From positions 1 through 64,000 of the forward strand of contig PNNB01000057.1 in assembly GCA_013823985.1 (NCBI GenBank): DNA of 64,000 bases, written 5' to 3'. The stretch's first letter is position 1. Every line of letters starts with the position of its first letter. Below are positions 6,375-14,099 of this stretch, piece by piece. Source of the DNA: Sphingopyxis sp. (GTDB lineage: Bacteria; Pseudomonadota; Alphaproteobacteria; Sphingomonadales; Sphingomonadaceae). The position numbers and the translations under genes were made by a program. The notes beneath the pieces were generated by a model. It searched no databases. It worked only from the letters and a program-made list of their open reading frames with translations, and was not told the origin of the DNA.

Positions 6375-6959
6375 ATGAACCCCTGCCCTCCGAAGGCAGA
6401 GGCCAGAGGTTCGACCATTAAGCCGTTTACTGCGCAGTCGTACAAGGCAGGCAAGTTCGTCGAAGTTTCCGACGCGGACGTAAAGGGCAAGTGGGCCGTA
6501 TTCTTTTTCTACCCCGCCGACTTTACCTTCGTCTGCCCTACCGAACTTGAAGATTTGGCCGACCAATATGCTGATCTGCAAGCCATGGGCGTTGAAGTTT
6601 ATGCCGTGTCTACCGATACACATTTCAGCCACAAGGCATGGCACGACAGCTCGCCCGCCATTGGCAAGATCAACTACCACATGCTGGGTGACCAGAACCA
6701 CGTAATCAGCAACAATTTCGGCGTATTGCGTGAAGGTCAGGGTCTTGCCGACCGTGCAACCTTCGTTGTCGATCCGGACGGTGTTATCCAGGTTACTGAA
6801 ATCACCTGCGAAGGCGTTGGCCGTAATGCTGTGGAACTGGTCCGCAAGATCAAGGCTGCGATCTATGTTCGTGAACATCCCGGTCAGGTTTGCCCTGCCA
6901 AGTGGGAAGAAGGCAGCGAAACGCTTGCTCCTTCTATTGATCTGGTTGGCAAGATCTAA
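6375..6959 (+). CDS. ahpC: Peroxiredoxin AhpC with replaced N-terminus
   Basis: Typical 2-Cys peroxiredoxin that reduces H2O2 and organic hydroperoxides in the cytoplasm and is recycled by AhpF. The peroxidatic Cys is in FTFVCPTE and the resolving Cys in GQVCPAKW; the body is full length and undamaged. Normal AhpC starts with about six residues before TIKPF (MSxIxT-like). Here the frame before STIKPF is read from a tRNA-Arg fragment ([12 protein letters not shown]), so the native start and promoter have been removed by the element junction. The ATG at 6375 (194 aa) has no clear ribosome site; a TTG at 6348 is a weaker option. Whether it is still expressed is open. ahpF follows 118 bases downstream. 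Confidence 0.85.
   Translation: MNPCPPKAEARGSTIKPFTAQSYKAGKFVEVSDADVKGKWAVFFFYPADFTFVCPTELEDLADQYADLQAMGVEVYAVSTDTHFSHKAWHDSSPAIGKINYHMLGDQNHVISNNFGVLREGQGLADRATFVVDPDGVIQVTEITCEGVGRNAVELVRKIKAAIYVREHPGQVCPAKWEEGSETLAPSIDLVGKI
6383..6414 (+). other. attR-like junction: fragment of tRNA-Arg(CCG)
   Basis: CTGCC-CTCCGAA-GGCAG at 6383-6399 is a perfect tRNA anticodon arm with anticodon CCG (Arg), followed by a 5-base variable region and AGAGGTTCGA, the 5' T-stem and T-loop start. The matching 3' T-stem and the acceptor stem are absent, because from 6415 the sequence is ahpC coding sequence. A tRNA 3' fragment next to an integrase is the usual sign of an attachment site. Only this end is visible; the other end lies left of the window. 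Confidence 0.7.
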
Positions 6960-6975
6960 CCACAATGTGACAGAT

Positions 6976-7001
6976 GCCGCGCTGCCCTCGGGTGGCGCGG
7001 C
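6976..7001 (+). terminator. GC-rich hairpin between ahpC and ahpF
   Basis: GCCGCGC at 6976-6982 pairs with GCGCGGC at 6995-7001, with an inner CCC/GGG pair. There is no T-tract, so it looks like a processing or attenuation hairpin that would lower ahpF relative to ahpC rather than a full terminator. Confidence 0.4.
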
Positions 7002-7077
7002 GCTGCCTCCTGAAAATCCATTCCTGGCGCACCGCAATTTTGCGGAACGACCCCGCTTGCTTTGAAGAGACACAGCC

Positions 7078-8628
7078 ATGCTTGATGCCGCAACAACAGC
7101 CCAGTTGAAAACCTATCTCGGAAACCTGCGCACGCCGGTCGAATTGGTGGCGACGCTGGACGATAGCCCGAAGGCAGCAGAAATGCGGTCATTAGTCGAA
7201 GAGGTGGCGGCGCAATCCGATCTGGTGACCGCCCGGTTCGACGGGCAGGCAGACCGGGTACCGTCTTTTGCCATCCGCCGCGCGGACGGTACAGCCGAAA
7301 CTCGGTTTGCCGGATTACCACTTGGCCATGAATTCACGTCGCTGGTACTGGCCCTGCTCCACATGGGTGGACATCCGCCCAAGGAAGAGGCCGAGCTGCT
7401 GGATTCGGTCCGGGCGTTGGAAGGGGATTTTCACTTCGAAACCTTCTATTCACTGACCTGCCAGAACTGTCCGGATGTTGTGCAGGCCATCAATATCATG
7501 GCCGCGCTCAATCCGAATGTTCGCAATGTGGCAATTGATGGCGCTTTGTTCCGTGAAGAAGTTGAAACGCGGAAGGTCATGGCCGTACCCGCTGTTTACC
7601 TGAATGGTGAGCCATTCGGCCAGGGTCGCATGGACCTTGCGCAGATCATGGCAAAGCTGGACAGCGGCACAGTCGCGCGTGCTGCCGAGAAGATTGCTGC
7701 CAAAGACCCCTTCGAAGTTCTGGTTATCGGTGGCGGTCCGGCCGGCGCCGCGGCAGCAATCTACGCTGCGCGCAAAGGAATTCGGACCGGTGTCGTTGCC
7801 GAGCGCTTTGGCGGTCAGGTGCTGGACACCATGGGCATCGAAAACTTTATCTCCGTATCGCACACCGAAGGCCCGAAACTCGCGGCGCAATTGGAACAGC
7901 ATGTTCGCGACTATGAGGTCGATATCATGAACCTGCAAACCGCCAGCGCCTTGATCCCGGGCGAAGCGGGCGGATTGCATGAGGTGAAGCTCGCAAGTGG
8001 CGCCAGTCTGAAAGCCAAAACAATCATTTTGTCCACCGGCGCCCGCTGGCGGCAAATGGGTGCGCCCGGCGAAGATATGTACCGCAACAAGGGGGTAGCC
8101 TATTGCCCGCACTGCGATGGGCCGCTGTACAAAGGCAAGCGCACCGCTGTCATTGGCGGCGGTAATTCCGGTGTCGAAGCCGCCATCGATCTTGCCGGTA
8201 TAGTCGCGCATGTCACGCTCATTGAATATGATGCCCAATTGCGCGCCGATGCCGTGCTGCAGGCCAAGCTGCGCAGTCTGCCCAACGTCACCATCATTAC
8301 CTCTGCCCTCACGACTGAAGTGCTTGGCGATGGAGAAAAGGTGACGGGTCTGCAGTATCGGGACCGGACAACCGAAGAGCTGCATCAGGTCGATCTGGAA
8401 GGCATTTTTGTGCAGATCGGCTTGGTTCCCAACACCGAATGGTTGCAAGGCCCACTTGCTCTGTCGGCGCGTGGAGAAATCGAAATAGACTCACACGGCG
8501 CAACAAACCTGCCCGGCGTGTTTGCTGCAGGCGATGTGACCACCGTGCCTTATAAGCAGATTATCGTCGCCATGGGCGAAGGCACGAAAGCGGCCCTTTC
8601 CGCCTTCGATTATCTCATCCGGTCCTAA
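7078..8628 (+). CDS. ahpF: Alkyl hydroperoxide reductase subunit F
   Basis: 516 aa, the normal AhpF length. This FAD-dependent NADH:peroxiredoxin oxidoreductase recycles AhpC. The N-terminal double thioredoxin-fold domain (about 1-200) carries the relay pair in TCQNCPDV near 128-131. The thioredoxin-reductase-like domain has the FAD motif [12 protein letters not shown] near 217, the NAD motif [12 protein letters not shown] near 360 and the catalytic pair in YCPHCDGP near 343-346. The second FAD motif is [12 protein letters not shown] near the C-terminus. GAAGAGA-like bases precede the ATG. It is downstream of ahpC in the classical order, so the element at the left probably separates both genes from their original peroxide-responsive promoter. 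Confidence 0.97.
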   Translation: MLDAATTAQLKTYLGNLRTPVELVATLDDSPKAAEMRSLVEEVAAQSDLVTARFDGQADRVPSFAIRRADGTAETRFAGLPLGHEFTSLVLALLHMGGHPPKEEAELLDSVRALEGDFHFETFYSLTCQNCPDVVQAINIMAALNPNVRNVAIDGALFREEVETRKVMAVPAVYLNGEPFGQGRMDLAQIMAKLDSGTVARAAEKIAAKDPFEVLVIGGGPAGAAAAIYAARKGIRTGVVAERFGGQVLDTMGIENFISVSHTEGPKLAAQLEQHVRDYEVDIMNLQTASALIPGEAGGLHEVKLASGASLKAKTIILSTGARWRQMGAPGEDMYRNKGVAYCPHCDGPLYKGKRTAVIGGGNSGVEAAIDLAGIVAHVTLIEYDAQLRADAVLQAKLRSLPNVTIITSALTTEVLGDGEKVTGLQYRDRTTEELHQVDLEGIFVQIGLVPNTEWLQGPLALSARGEIEIDSHGATNLPGVFAAGDVTTVPYKQIIVAMGEGTKAALSAFDYLIRS

Positions 8629-8648
8629 AGACTGGAGCTACCCTGCCC

Positions 8649-9767
8649 TTATCCGAGCAATAGATTACTCAATTTGGCGCGCTGCCATGCAGCGTCGCCA
8701 AATTGGGATGCATGGAAAATGGCGGCGCGGCGATGCAGGCCGGCGTCGCAATCATGCGTGAACCCGAAACCGCCATGGAACTGGATCGCGCGATCGGCGG
8801 CAAAACTATAGACTCCATCGGCCGCGGCCTTGGCCATGCGAACCGCGATTTCGCCTAAGCCTTGATCGCTGAAACTGCTGGCTGCGCTATAGAGGTGCGA
8901 ACGCGCCTTTTCATAATCAACATAGGCATCGACCGTCGGGTGTTTCAGCGCCTGATATTCGCCAATAATTTTGCCGAACTGCTTGCGCGTTTGCAGATAG
9001 CTGATCGTATAATCGATTACGCTTTGCGACCCGCCGCACATTTCTGCGCTCTGCAACAATGTAGCCGCCTGTTCGATATGCGCCAGAGTTTGCGCGATAT
9101 TGCCTACCTCCAGCAGCGCTGATGGTTCGACTTCGAGACCGTCGAGCGACAGCGCGAAGCTGCGCTTGGTCTCGTCGATGATCATTTCACGGCGCAAACG
9201 ACCTGCGACTTGTGCACTGGTCAATAGAAGGAGCGCGGGCTTGCCGTCCAACATGACGGAAACAACGATGCAGTCGGCTGATTCAGCCCACAGCGCAAAG
9301 AGCTTCTCACCCGACAAATGCAGTTTGCCGCCATCAGATCGCGCGGTGGCAGTGATATTACCGAGATCCCAATCACCATGCGCTTCATATAGTGCCAGGG
9401 TGCCGATGGCGCCTTCTGCGATTTTGGGAAGCCATTCCGCCTTCTGCGTTTCCGTTCCGCCGGCGATCAAGGCTTGCGCGGCAAGAGTGGAGGCAACGAA
9501 GGGCGATGCCATCAGTTGGCGGCCCATTTGCTCCACAACGGGAACAACCTCCGCCAAGGTGAGGCCAACCCCACCATGGGCTTCCGGAATAGCGATCGCG
9601 GACCACCCCAGTGCGGCCATTTCTGCCCAGATGTCGGCATCATAGCCAAGGTCGCTCTCCATGAGTTTGCGCACCTTGTCGATGGGGGATTTGTCGCGGC
9701 AAAATGTTGTCGCCACATCCAGCAACTCAATTTGCTCTTCGCTATATCCAAGCCCAGCCATCTGCAT
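8649..9767 (-). CDS. Acyl-CoA dehydrogenase family protein
   Basis: 372 aa. The start at 9767 has GGGAGAG four bases upstream; the open frame extends to 9824 but without a better site. FAD-dependent alpha,beta-desaturase fold: an N-terminal helical domain with WAEMAALGWSAIAIPEAHGG, a middle beta domain and a C-terminal four-helix domain (CGGSQSVIDYTISYLQTRKQFGK, HGGFGFTHDCDAGLHRRA). After the HGGxGFT block it reads LHRRAAIFHASQFGD and has no obvious catalytic Glu, like the non-catalytic subunits of heteromeric FadE enzymes known from steroid or side-chain degradation. Substrate unknown. It stands alone behind the palindrome at 9822-9855, which suggests repression by an acyl-CoA-responsive TetR-type protein. 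Confidence 0.9.
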   Translation of the reverse strand: MQMAGLGYSEEQIELLDVATTFCRDKSPIDKVRKLMESDLGYDADIWAEMAALGWSAIAIPEAHGGVGLTLAEVVPVVEQMGRQLMASPFVASTLAAQALIAGGTETQKAEWLPKIAEGAIGTLALYEAHGDWDLGNITATARSDGGKLHLSGEKLFALWAESADCIVVSVMLDGKPALLLLTSAQVAGRLRREMIIDETKRSFALSLDGLEVEPSALLEVGNIAQTLAHIEQAATLLQSAEMCGGSQSVIDYTISYLQTRKQFGKIIGEYQALKHPTVDAYVDYEKARSHLYSAASSFSDQGLGEIAVRMAKAAADGVYSFAADRAIQFHGGFGFTHDCDAGLHRRAAIFHASQFGDAAWQRAKLSNLLLG

Positions 9768-9821
9768 CGCACTCTCCCGTCTTTTGTTTGATTCTCTTTG
9801 ACGCGATGCCGTGCAAGAAAT

Positions 9822-9855
9822 CAAGCTTGTTTAATCGAGCGATTAAACAAGCTTG
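9822..9855. promoter_or_regulatory. 34-bp perfect palindrome, probable repressor operator
   Basis: CAAGCTTGTTTAATCG at 9822-9837 and its exact reverse complement at 9840-9855 are separated by AG. Each arm contains its own palindromic core (CAAGCTTG), so the site looks like two operators about 26 bases apart, centre to centre. It lies 55-88 bases upstream of the acyl-CoA dehydrogenase start. It is AT-rich without a T-run, which argues against a terminator for the phosphatase gene that ends at 9884. Confidence 0.65.
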
Positions 9856-9883
9856 TTAGGATAGCTTGCCCTGAGGCTTATGC

Positions 9884-11509
9884 TTAAGCCGATTCCAGAA
9901 CCTTGCGGCCGGGGCGTACTTTCATGCGGTGGCTTGGCTTGGTCGCCAGCGACACATCCTTGACCGTTTGCATGAAGACCCACTCGTTCGTGGCAGCCTG
10001 CGGTGTCAGCGACAGATGCATATAGCCACGGTTGGATGTATCGACCCAGCGCAACTCTTGCTTACTGGCCTCTTGCAGGTTGCGGGCAATAACAGCTGGA
10101 TCGACGCCCACCGTCGCGCTTTCAAAGCCCGGCGAACTGACGCTGTGGCCACCAAATTCAACCCCTGCCGGTTTGCCGCCCTCCGGAAGATCGAAGGCCC
10201 AGCCATTGTGGCTATCGCCGGTTACGACAACGAGATTTGCATCGGCGCGCTGTGCAGCGGCCAGAACGCGCGAACGTGCGACAGGATAGCCACCCCAATT
10301 GTCGAGATTATAGGGCAACCCGGCCTTTGCCGCTGCAATGCCTTGGCGGACGAAATTCTTGGTCCGTTCCGGCGCATCCTTGGGGAACCAGTTCATCGCC
10401 TCTTCCGGCGTGAAGTTATAGCCCATGTTCGTGCCGGTTCCCAGAACAGCCCACGTGCCTTTATTCCGCGCAATGGCGCTGAAGAGCCAGCTTTCCTGTT
10501 CAGTCCCGAACATCGTCATGGACGGATCGCGCCACGCGCCATCATGAAACTCCGCAAAGGCTTTGGCCGGATCAGCTGCCCGCGCCAGATCGCCATGCGA
10601 ATAAGGCTTTGACCGGGCGACCATGCGGGTGTCGGTACGGTAATAGGTGGCGAGGTCGCCAATCAGATATTCTTTCCAGGGCTGTTCGCCGACCGGCAAC
10701 CATTCCCGCCACACCTGCATTGCGGCATTCCGTCGGGCACTGAAATCGCCTTCGTCGGCGGTGTGATTTTGGGCCCCGCCCTCCCACGCATCATTGGCGC
10801 CTTCATGATCGTCGGTATTCGGGATGACCGGGAAATTGGCGTGCAAAGCTTGCAATTGGGGGTCCGACCGATAGCTTGCGTAGCGCAGGCGATAGTCCGC
10901 CAGCGTCAGGATTTCGTCCGCCGGGAATATCCGTGCCGCAAATTTCGCACCGCCATCGTAGCCGCCGCGCCCATATTCGTAGATATAATCGCCCATGTGC
11001 AGAACGAGATCGATATCCTCGCGCGCCGCGGCGTGACCATAGGCGTTGAATTCGCCGAAGCCGAGGTTGGAGCAAGAGAAGATCGCAATATTGAACTTGC
11101 TCGCCTTGCCGACCGGTAGCGTCTTGGTGCGGCCAACGGGAGACATGCTGCCATCAGGTGCGATGAAGCGGAACCAGTGCCACTTTCCGGGCGCGAGATT
11201 GTCGACGGTGATCTTCACCGTGTGGTCGCGCCACGGGCCCGTTACCATCTGGCCACCGCCAGCGATTTTCGCAAAATCGCGGCTTTCGGAAATTTCGACC
11301 CGCACCTTGGATGGCCCGCCCGTCGGATTGACATAGCGCGTCCATAAAAGAACCGAGTCCGGCCCGGGTTCGCCGCTGGCCACATTATGGGTAAAGCCGG
11401 TCAATCCCAACAAAGCCTGCGCCATCGCCGCGCCGCCCGGCAGCATCAGGCCACCTATACCAAATCCGGCAGTTGCGAGGAGCGCGCGACGGTTTATGAA
11501 AAATGACAT
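9884..11509 (-). CDS. PhoD-family alkaline phosphatase, Tat-exported
   Basis: 541 aa. PhoD enzymes hydrolyse phosphomonoesters and phosphodiesters outside the cytoplasm using Fe/Ca. The N-terminus has a Tat-like signal (NRRALLATAGFGIGGLMLPGGAAMA, quoted here as RRALLATAG and the AMA cleavage site). The PhoD N-terminal domain follows (VASGEPGPDSVLLWTRY) and then the metallophosphatase domain with ISCSNLG-like FSCSNLGFG, HMGDYIYEYG, NTDDHEGANDAW and VVTGDSHNGWAF metal-ligand blocks. It lies 18 bases downstream of the kynureninase gene on the same strand and may be read through from it. A second, shorter PhoD paralogue is in the B12 operon at 31344. Confidence 0.92.
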   Translation of the reverse strand: MSFFINRRALLATAGFGIGGLMLPGGAAMAQALLGLTGFTHNVASGEPGPDSVLLWTRYVNPTGGPSKVRVEISESRDFAKIAGGGQMVTGPWRDHTVKITVDNLAPGKWHWFRFIAPDGSMSPVGRTKTLPVGKASKFNIAIFSCSNLGFGEFNAYGHAAAREDIDLVLHMGDYIYEYGRGGYDGGAKFAARIFPADEILTLADYRLRYASYRSDPQLQALHANFPVIPNTDDHEGANDAWEGGAQNHTADEGDFSARRNAAMQVWREWLPVGEQPWKEYLIGDLATYYRTDTRMVARSKPYSHGDLARAADPAKAFAEFHDGAWRDPSMTMFGTEQESWLFSAIARNKGTWAVLGTGTNMGYNFTPEEAMNWFPKDAPERTKNFVRQGIAAAKAGLPYNLDNWGGYPVARSRVLAAAQRADANLVVVTGDSHNGWAFDLPEGGKPAGVEFGGHSVSSPGFESATVGVDPAVIARNLQEASKQELRWVDTSNRGYMHLSLTPQAATNEWVFMQTVKDVSLATKPSHRMKVRPGRKVLESA

Positions 11510-11526
11510 CCCTATTTCCTTTTTTA

Positions 11527-12645
11527 TCAGTCTATTGCTTTTAGTATCTCAGTCAATCGATCAACATCTTCCGGGTCCTGATACAGGCCAAATCCGAACC
11601 GCAAGACATCACCTCGCACATCCGTCACAACGTGATGGCGCGCCAATTCCTCATGCAAGTGCACGGCGCGAGCGCCTTTGAACGCAAGAAAACGCGCATG
11701 GGGCTGGTCCGTCAACGGATTGAGCAGATGCATTTCCGGCATGTGCACCGCGCTAAGAAATTGCTGTTGCAGCCGTGTGACATGCGCAGAAATAACTTCG
11801 GTCGACAATCCCTCTACATCCAGCATCGAACGGATGGCGCAAAACCGGTAAAGCCCTGAGGGATCAAAAGTGCTCCCTAGAAAACGCCGTCCGTCGGGGG
11901 CGTATCCAACGCTGCCTGGCGGCAGGGCAAGGTCGTCAAATTCGGCGTACCAACCGGTAATCTCGGGTCGCGGCGCAAAACCGGGCGGCGCGTGTAGAAA
12001 GCAAACTCCCTCGCCTGCCATGGCATATTTATATCCGCCAGAAAGATAGAATATCCGGTCCGCAAATTCGGCCAAATCGGTCGGGATAGCCATGAACCCA
12101 TGATATCCGTCGATGACAACCCACGGCCCCTCGGGCTTTGCCAGCTTAGCCAGCGGAGCGACGTCGACGATGCGCCCCGAGTTGAAAAGTACATGGCTGG
12201 CGAAGATCAGGTCATATTCGCCCGTAGCTGCTTCTGCGGCCAAGGCATCGGGTGGCACTTGTTTCCAGACAATCTTCCCGCTTTCCACCCAGCGCGCCAT
12301 TTGCCGCCGGAAGCTATGAAACTCGCCATCGGTCGACACGATGCGCAGCACCGGACGGCCCATGGCGGAGATGATGCGCACGAGAAAATCATGGGTGTTG
12401 GGCGAAAAGCTTATTGTCGATGGATCGGGCAAGGCCAGTTCCGACGCGACATGGCCCTGCGCCTCCGACCAGAGGCTGCCCATGATGACCCCCCATTTAT
12501 GATCCGCCAGATGGGCTGCGTCCGCCCATGCCGCCATCTGTCCATCATGGCTGGCATCGGGCCAGAGATGGTGGCTGTGCGCGGCAAAATGGAGGCGGTC
12601 CGGTGCGGCCGTCAGTGATCGGCTGAAGAGATGCTTGAAACTCAC
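11527..12645 (-). CDS. kynU: Kynureninase-type PLP aminotransferase class V enzyme
   Basis: 372 aa from a GTG at 12645 that overlaps the tryptophan dioxygenase stop as GTGA; an ATG at 12666 is an alternative, and the open frame reaches 12843 entirely inside the neighbour. The N-terminus LHFAAHSHHLWPDAS matches kynureninase-like proteins. The PLP lysine is in the LSGGYKYAMAG segment. Kynureninase cleaves kynurenine to anthranilate and alanine. Coupling to tryptophan 2,3-dioxygenase supports the tryptophan-to-anthranilate route. A kynurenine formamidase is not present in the window. The sequence belongs to a kynureninase-like branch, so the exact substrate should be treated as likely rather than certain. 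Confidence 0.85.
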   Translation of the reverse strand: MSFKHLFSRSLTAAPDRLHFAAHSHHLWPDASHDGQMAAWADAAHLADHKWGVIMGSLWSEAQGHVASELALPDPSTISFSPNTHDFLVRIISAMGRPVLRIVSTDGEFHSFRRQMARWVESGKIVWKQVPPDALAAEAATGEYDLIFASHVLFNSGRIVDVAPLAKLAKPEGPWVVIDGYHGFMAIPTDLAEFADRIFYLSGGYKYAMAGEGVCFLHAPPGFAPRPEITGWYAEFDDLALPPGSVGYAPDGRRFLGSTFDPSGLYRFCAIRSMLDVEGLSTEVISAHVTRLQQQFLSAVHMPEMHLLNPLTDQPHARFLAFKGARAVHLHEELARHHVVTDVRGDVLRFGFGLYQDPEDVDRLTEILKAID

Positions 12646-13436
12646 AATTGGGTCCGCAGCGACCATAGTTCGGGAAATGCGCGCTTGCTCAAAGTGCTGC
12701 TTAAATAGCTCACGCCCGCGGTTCCGCCGGTGCCGCGCTTTCCGCCGATGATCCGCTCGACCGTAATCACATGCTTGTGCCGCCATGTCGCCATGGCATC
12801 GTCCAGATCGACCAGCTTCTCCGCGAGTTGATAGAGCTCCCAATAGCGCTCGGTATCGCGATACACTTGCAGAAATCCGGCTTCGACCTCATGCGAAAAC
12901 ACATGAGGTTGCGCCCAGTCCCGCGATAACTGCCCGAGCGGAACATCAATCCCGGCGCGGGCCAAGGCGATGATGGTGTCGTCCCAGATGCTGGGTTCCG
13001 TCAAAGCGGTCATCATCGCAGCGCGTGCTTCCGGACGATCTTCCTGAAACTTCAAATGCGCGCTGTCTTTCAGGCCCAGCATGAACTCAACCGTGCGAAA
13101 CTGATCCGATTGAAATCCGGAACTTGGGCCCAAAACATGCCGGAACCGCGTATAGTCGGACGGCGTCATCGTTGACAAGACATCCCAACTCAACGTCATA
13201 ACCGCTTGAATACGGCTCACTCTCGCCAGCGCTTTATAAGCAGGAATAAGCGCATCGCTGCGGATCTGGGACTGCGCGAGTTGCAGTTCGCGGATCATCT
13301 GCTTCAACCAGAGCTCTTTGGTCTGGTGGATGATGATGAACAGCATCTCGTCATCCAGCTCCGACTGGGGATGCTGGCAGGATAGCAATTCGTCGAGCGC
13401 AAGATAGCGCGCATAGGTCATGGGGGCATCGCTCAT
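12642..13436 (-). CDS. kynA: Tryptophan 2,3-dioxygenase
   Basis: 264 aa. This haem enzyme opens the indole ring of L-tryptophan to N-formylkynurenine. Family blocks are visible: MTYARYLALDELLSCQHP at the N-terminus, FIIIHQTKELWLKQM with the substrate- and haem-pocket His, HVLGPSSGFQS, and HKHVITVERIIGGKRGTGGTAG with the proximal haem His near residue 220. It is followed by the kynureninase gene with a 4-base overlap and preceded by a TetR-type gene on the same strand. Confidence 0.95.
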   Translation of the reverse strand: MSDAPMTYARYLALDELLSCQHPQSELDDEMLFIIIHQTKELWLKQMIRELQLAQSQIRSDALIPAYKALARVSRIQAVMTLSWDVLSTMTPSDYTRFRHVLGPSSGFQSDQFRTVEFMLGLKDSAHLKFQEDRPEARAAMMTALTEPSIWDDTIIALARAGIDVPLGQLSRDWAQPHVFSHEVEAGFLQVYRDTERYWELYQLAEKLVDLDDAMATWRHKHVITVERIIGGKRGTGGTAGVSYLSSTLSKRAFPELWSLRTQL

Positions 13437-13463
13437 GCCACAACATTAACGTTGCATTTGAAA

Positions 13464-14063
13464 CTATGCCAGCAAACTATCCAACCACTTTTCCGCAAGC
13501 GCCTCCGCCTCATCGACACTGAAAGGAGCATTGCCGAGACTGAGTTCCAGCCAGAGTCCGTCGACCAAAGCCGTCAACGCCACCGCAATGAGGCGCGGGT
13601 CTGACGGTGCGCCGGGACAGGCTGCGATAAGCCTTTCCATATCCCGCCGGTTATCCGCATAAATCTCCTCATGGATACGCCCGATCTTCGGGTCCGTGCG
13701 CGAAAGGCTCCAAAAGGCAATCCATGTCGCGAGCAATTCAGGATCAGCAATAGGCTCGCGAAAACTGGCGGTGACAAATGCGAGAAGCCGACCGCGCGGA
13801 TTGCGTGGGGGCACAGCCTCGACCGCGTCATGCAGCGCTTTGGCAACCCTTGCCCCCGTTGACCTATAGGTTGCCGCGACCAGCGCATCGATGCCATCGA
13901 AATAATGCCGCAGCAAACCGGGTGATACGCCTGCCTCAACGCAGATCGCGCGGACCGATGTGCCCTGCGCACCGAGCGTCGCAAGGCAATGGGCACAGGC
14001 CGCAATCAACGCGTCCTTGCGGATATCGGCGCTCTCGCGGGTAAAGACTTGTCGCGCGCTCAT
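13464..14063 (-). CDS. TetR/BetI-family transcriptional regulator
   Basis: 199 aa from the ATG at 14063; the longer open frame to 14354 runs through the operator and the divergent gene. The N-terminal TetR domain has the helix-turn-helix QGTSVRAICVEAGVSPGLLRHYFDG near residues 33-57 (key part VSPGLLRHYF), and the C-terminal part resembles the BetI-type ligand domain (WIAFWSLSRTDP). The 22-bp palindrome just upstream lies between this gene and the divergent Rieske gene, so it probably represses both. It may also be transcribed into the kynA-kynU pair 28 bases downstream. Ligand unknown. Confidence 0.92.
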   Translation of the reverse strand: MSARQVFTRESADIRKDALIAACAHCLATLGAQGTSVRAICVEAGVSPGLLRHYFDGIDALVAATYRSTGARVAKALHDAVEAVPPRNPRGRLLAFVTASFREPIADPELLATWIAFWSLSRTDPKIGRIHEEIYADNRRDMERLIAACPGAPSDPRLIAVALTALVDGLWLELSLGNAPFSVDEAEALAEKWLDSLLA

Positions 14064-14067
14064 GCAA

Positions 14068-14089
14068 TTGTTATACACTCGTATAACAA
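14068..14089. promoter_or_regulatory. TetR operator between divergent genes
   Basis: TTGTTATAC at 14068-14076 and GTATAACAA at 14081-14089 are perfect 9-base arms around ACTC. The site begins five bases upstream of the TetR start (14063) and ends 11 bases before the Rieske start (14100), overlapping both promoters' transcript starts. This size and symmetry are typical of TetR-family operators. Confidence 0.75.
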
Positions 14090-14099
14090 GGGAATCAAT

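Noticed and set aside
6383..6416. A functional tRNA gene at the element end
   Set aside because: Only the anticodon arm, variable region and 5' T-arm are present; the D-arm and both acceptor strands are missing, so it cannot make a tRNA.
8649..9767. Element or phage origin for the acyl-CoA dehydrogenase region
   Set aside because: No mobility gene, repeat or composition break is visible to the right of ahpC; the palindrome at 9822-9855 looks regulatory, without transposon ends.
12646..12843. Longer kynureninase start (438 aa)
   Set aside because: The extension is Arg-rich, lies wholly inside the tryptophan dioxygenase gene in another frame, and is not kynureninase-like; GTG at 12645 or ATG at 12666 fits the family.
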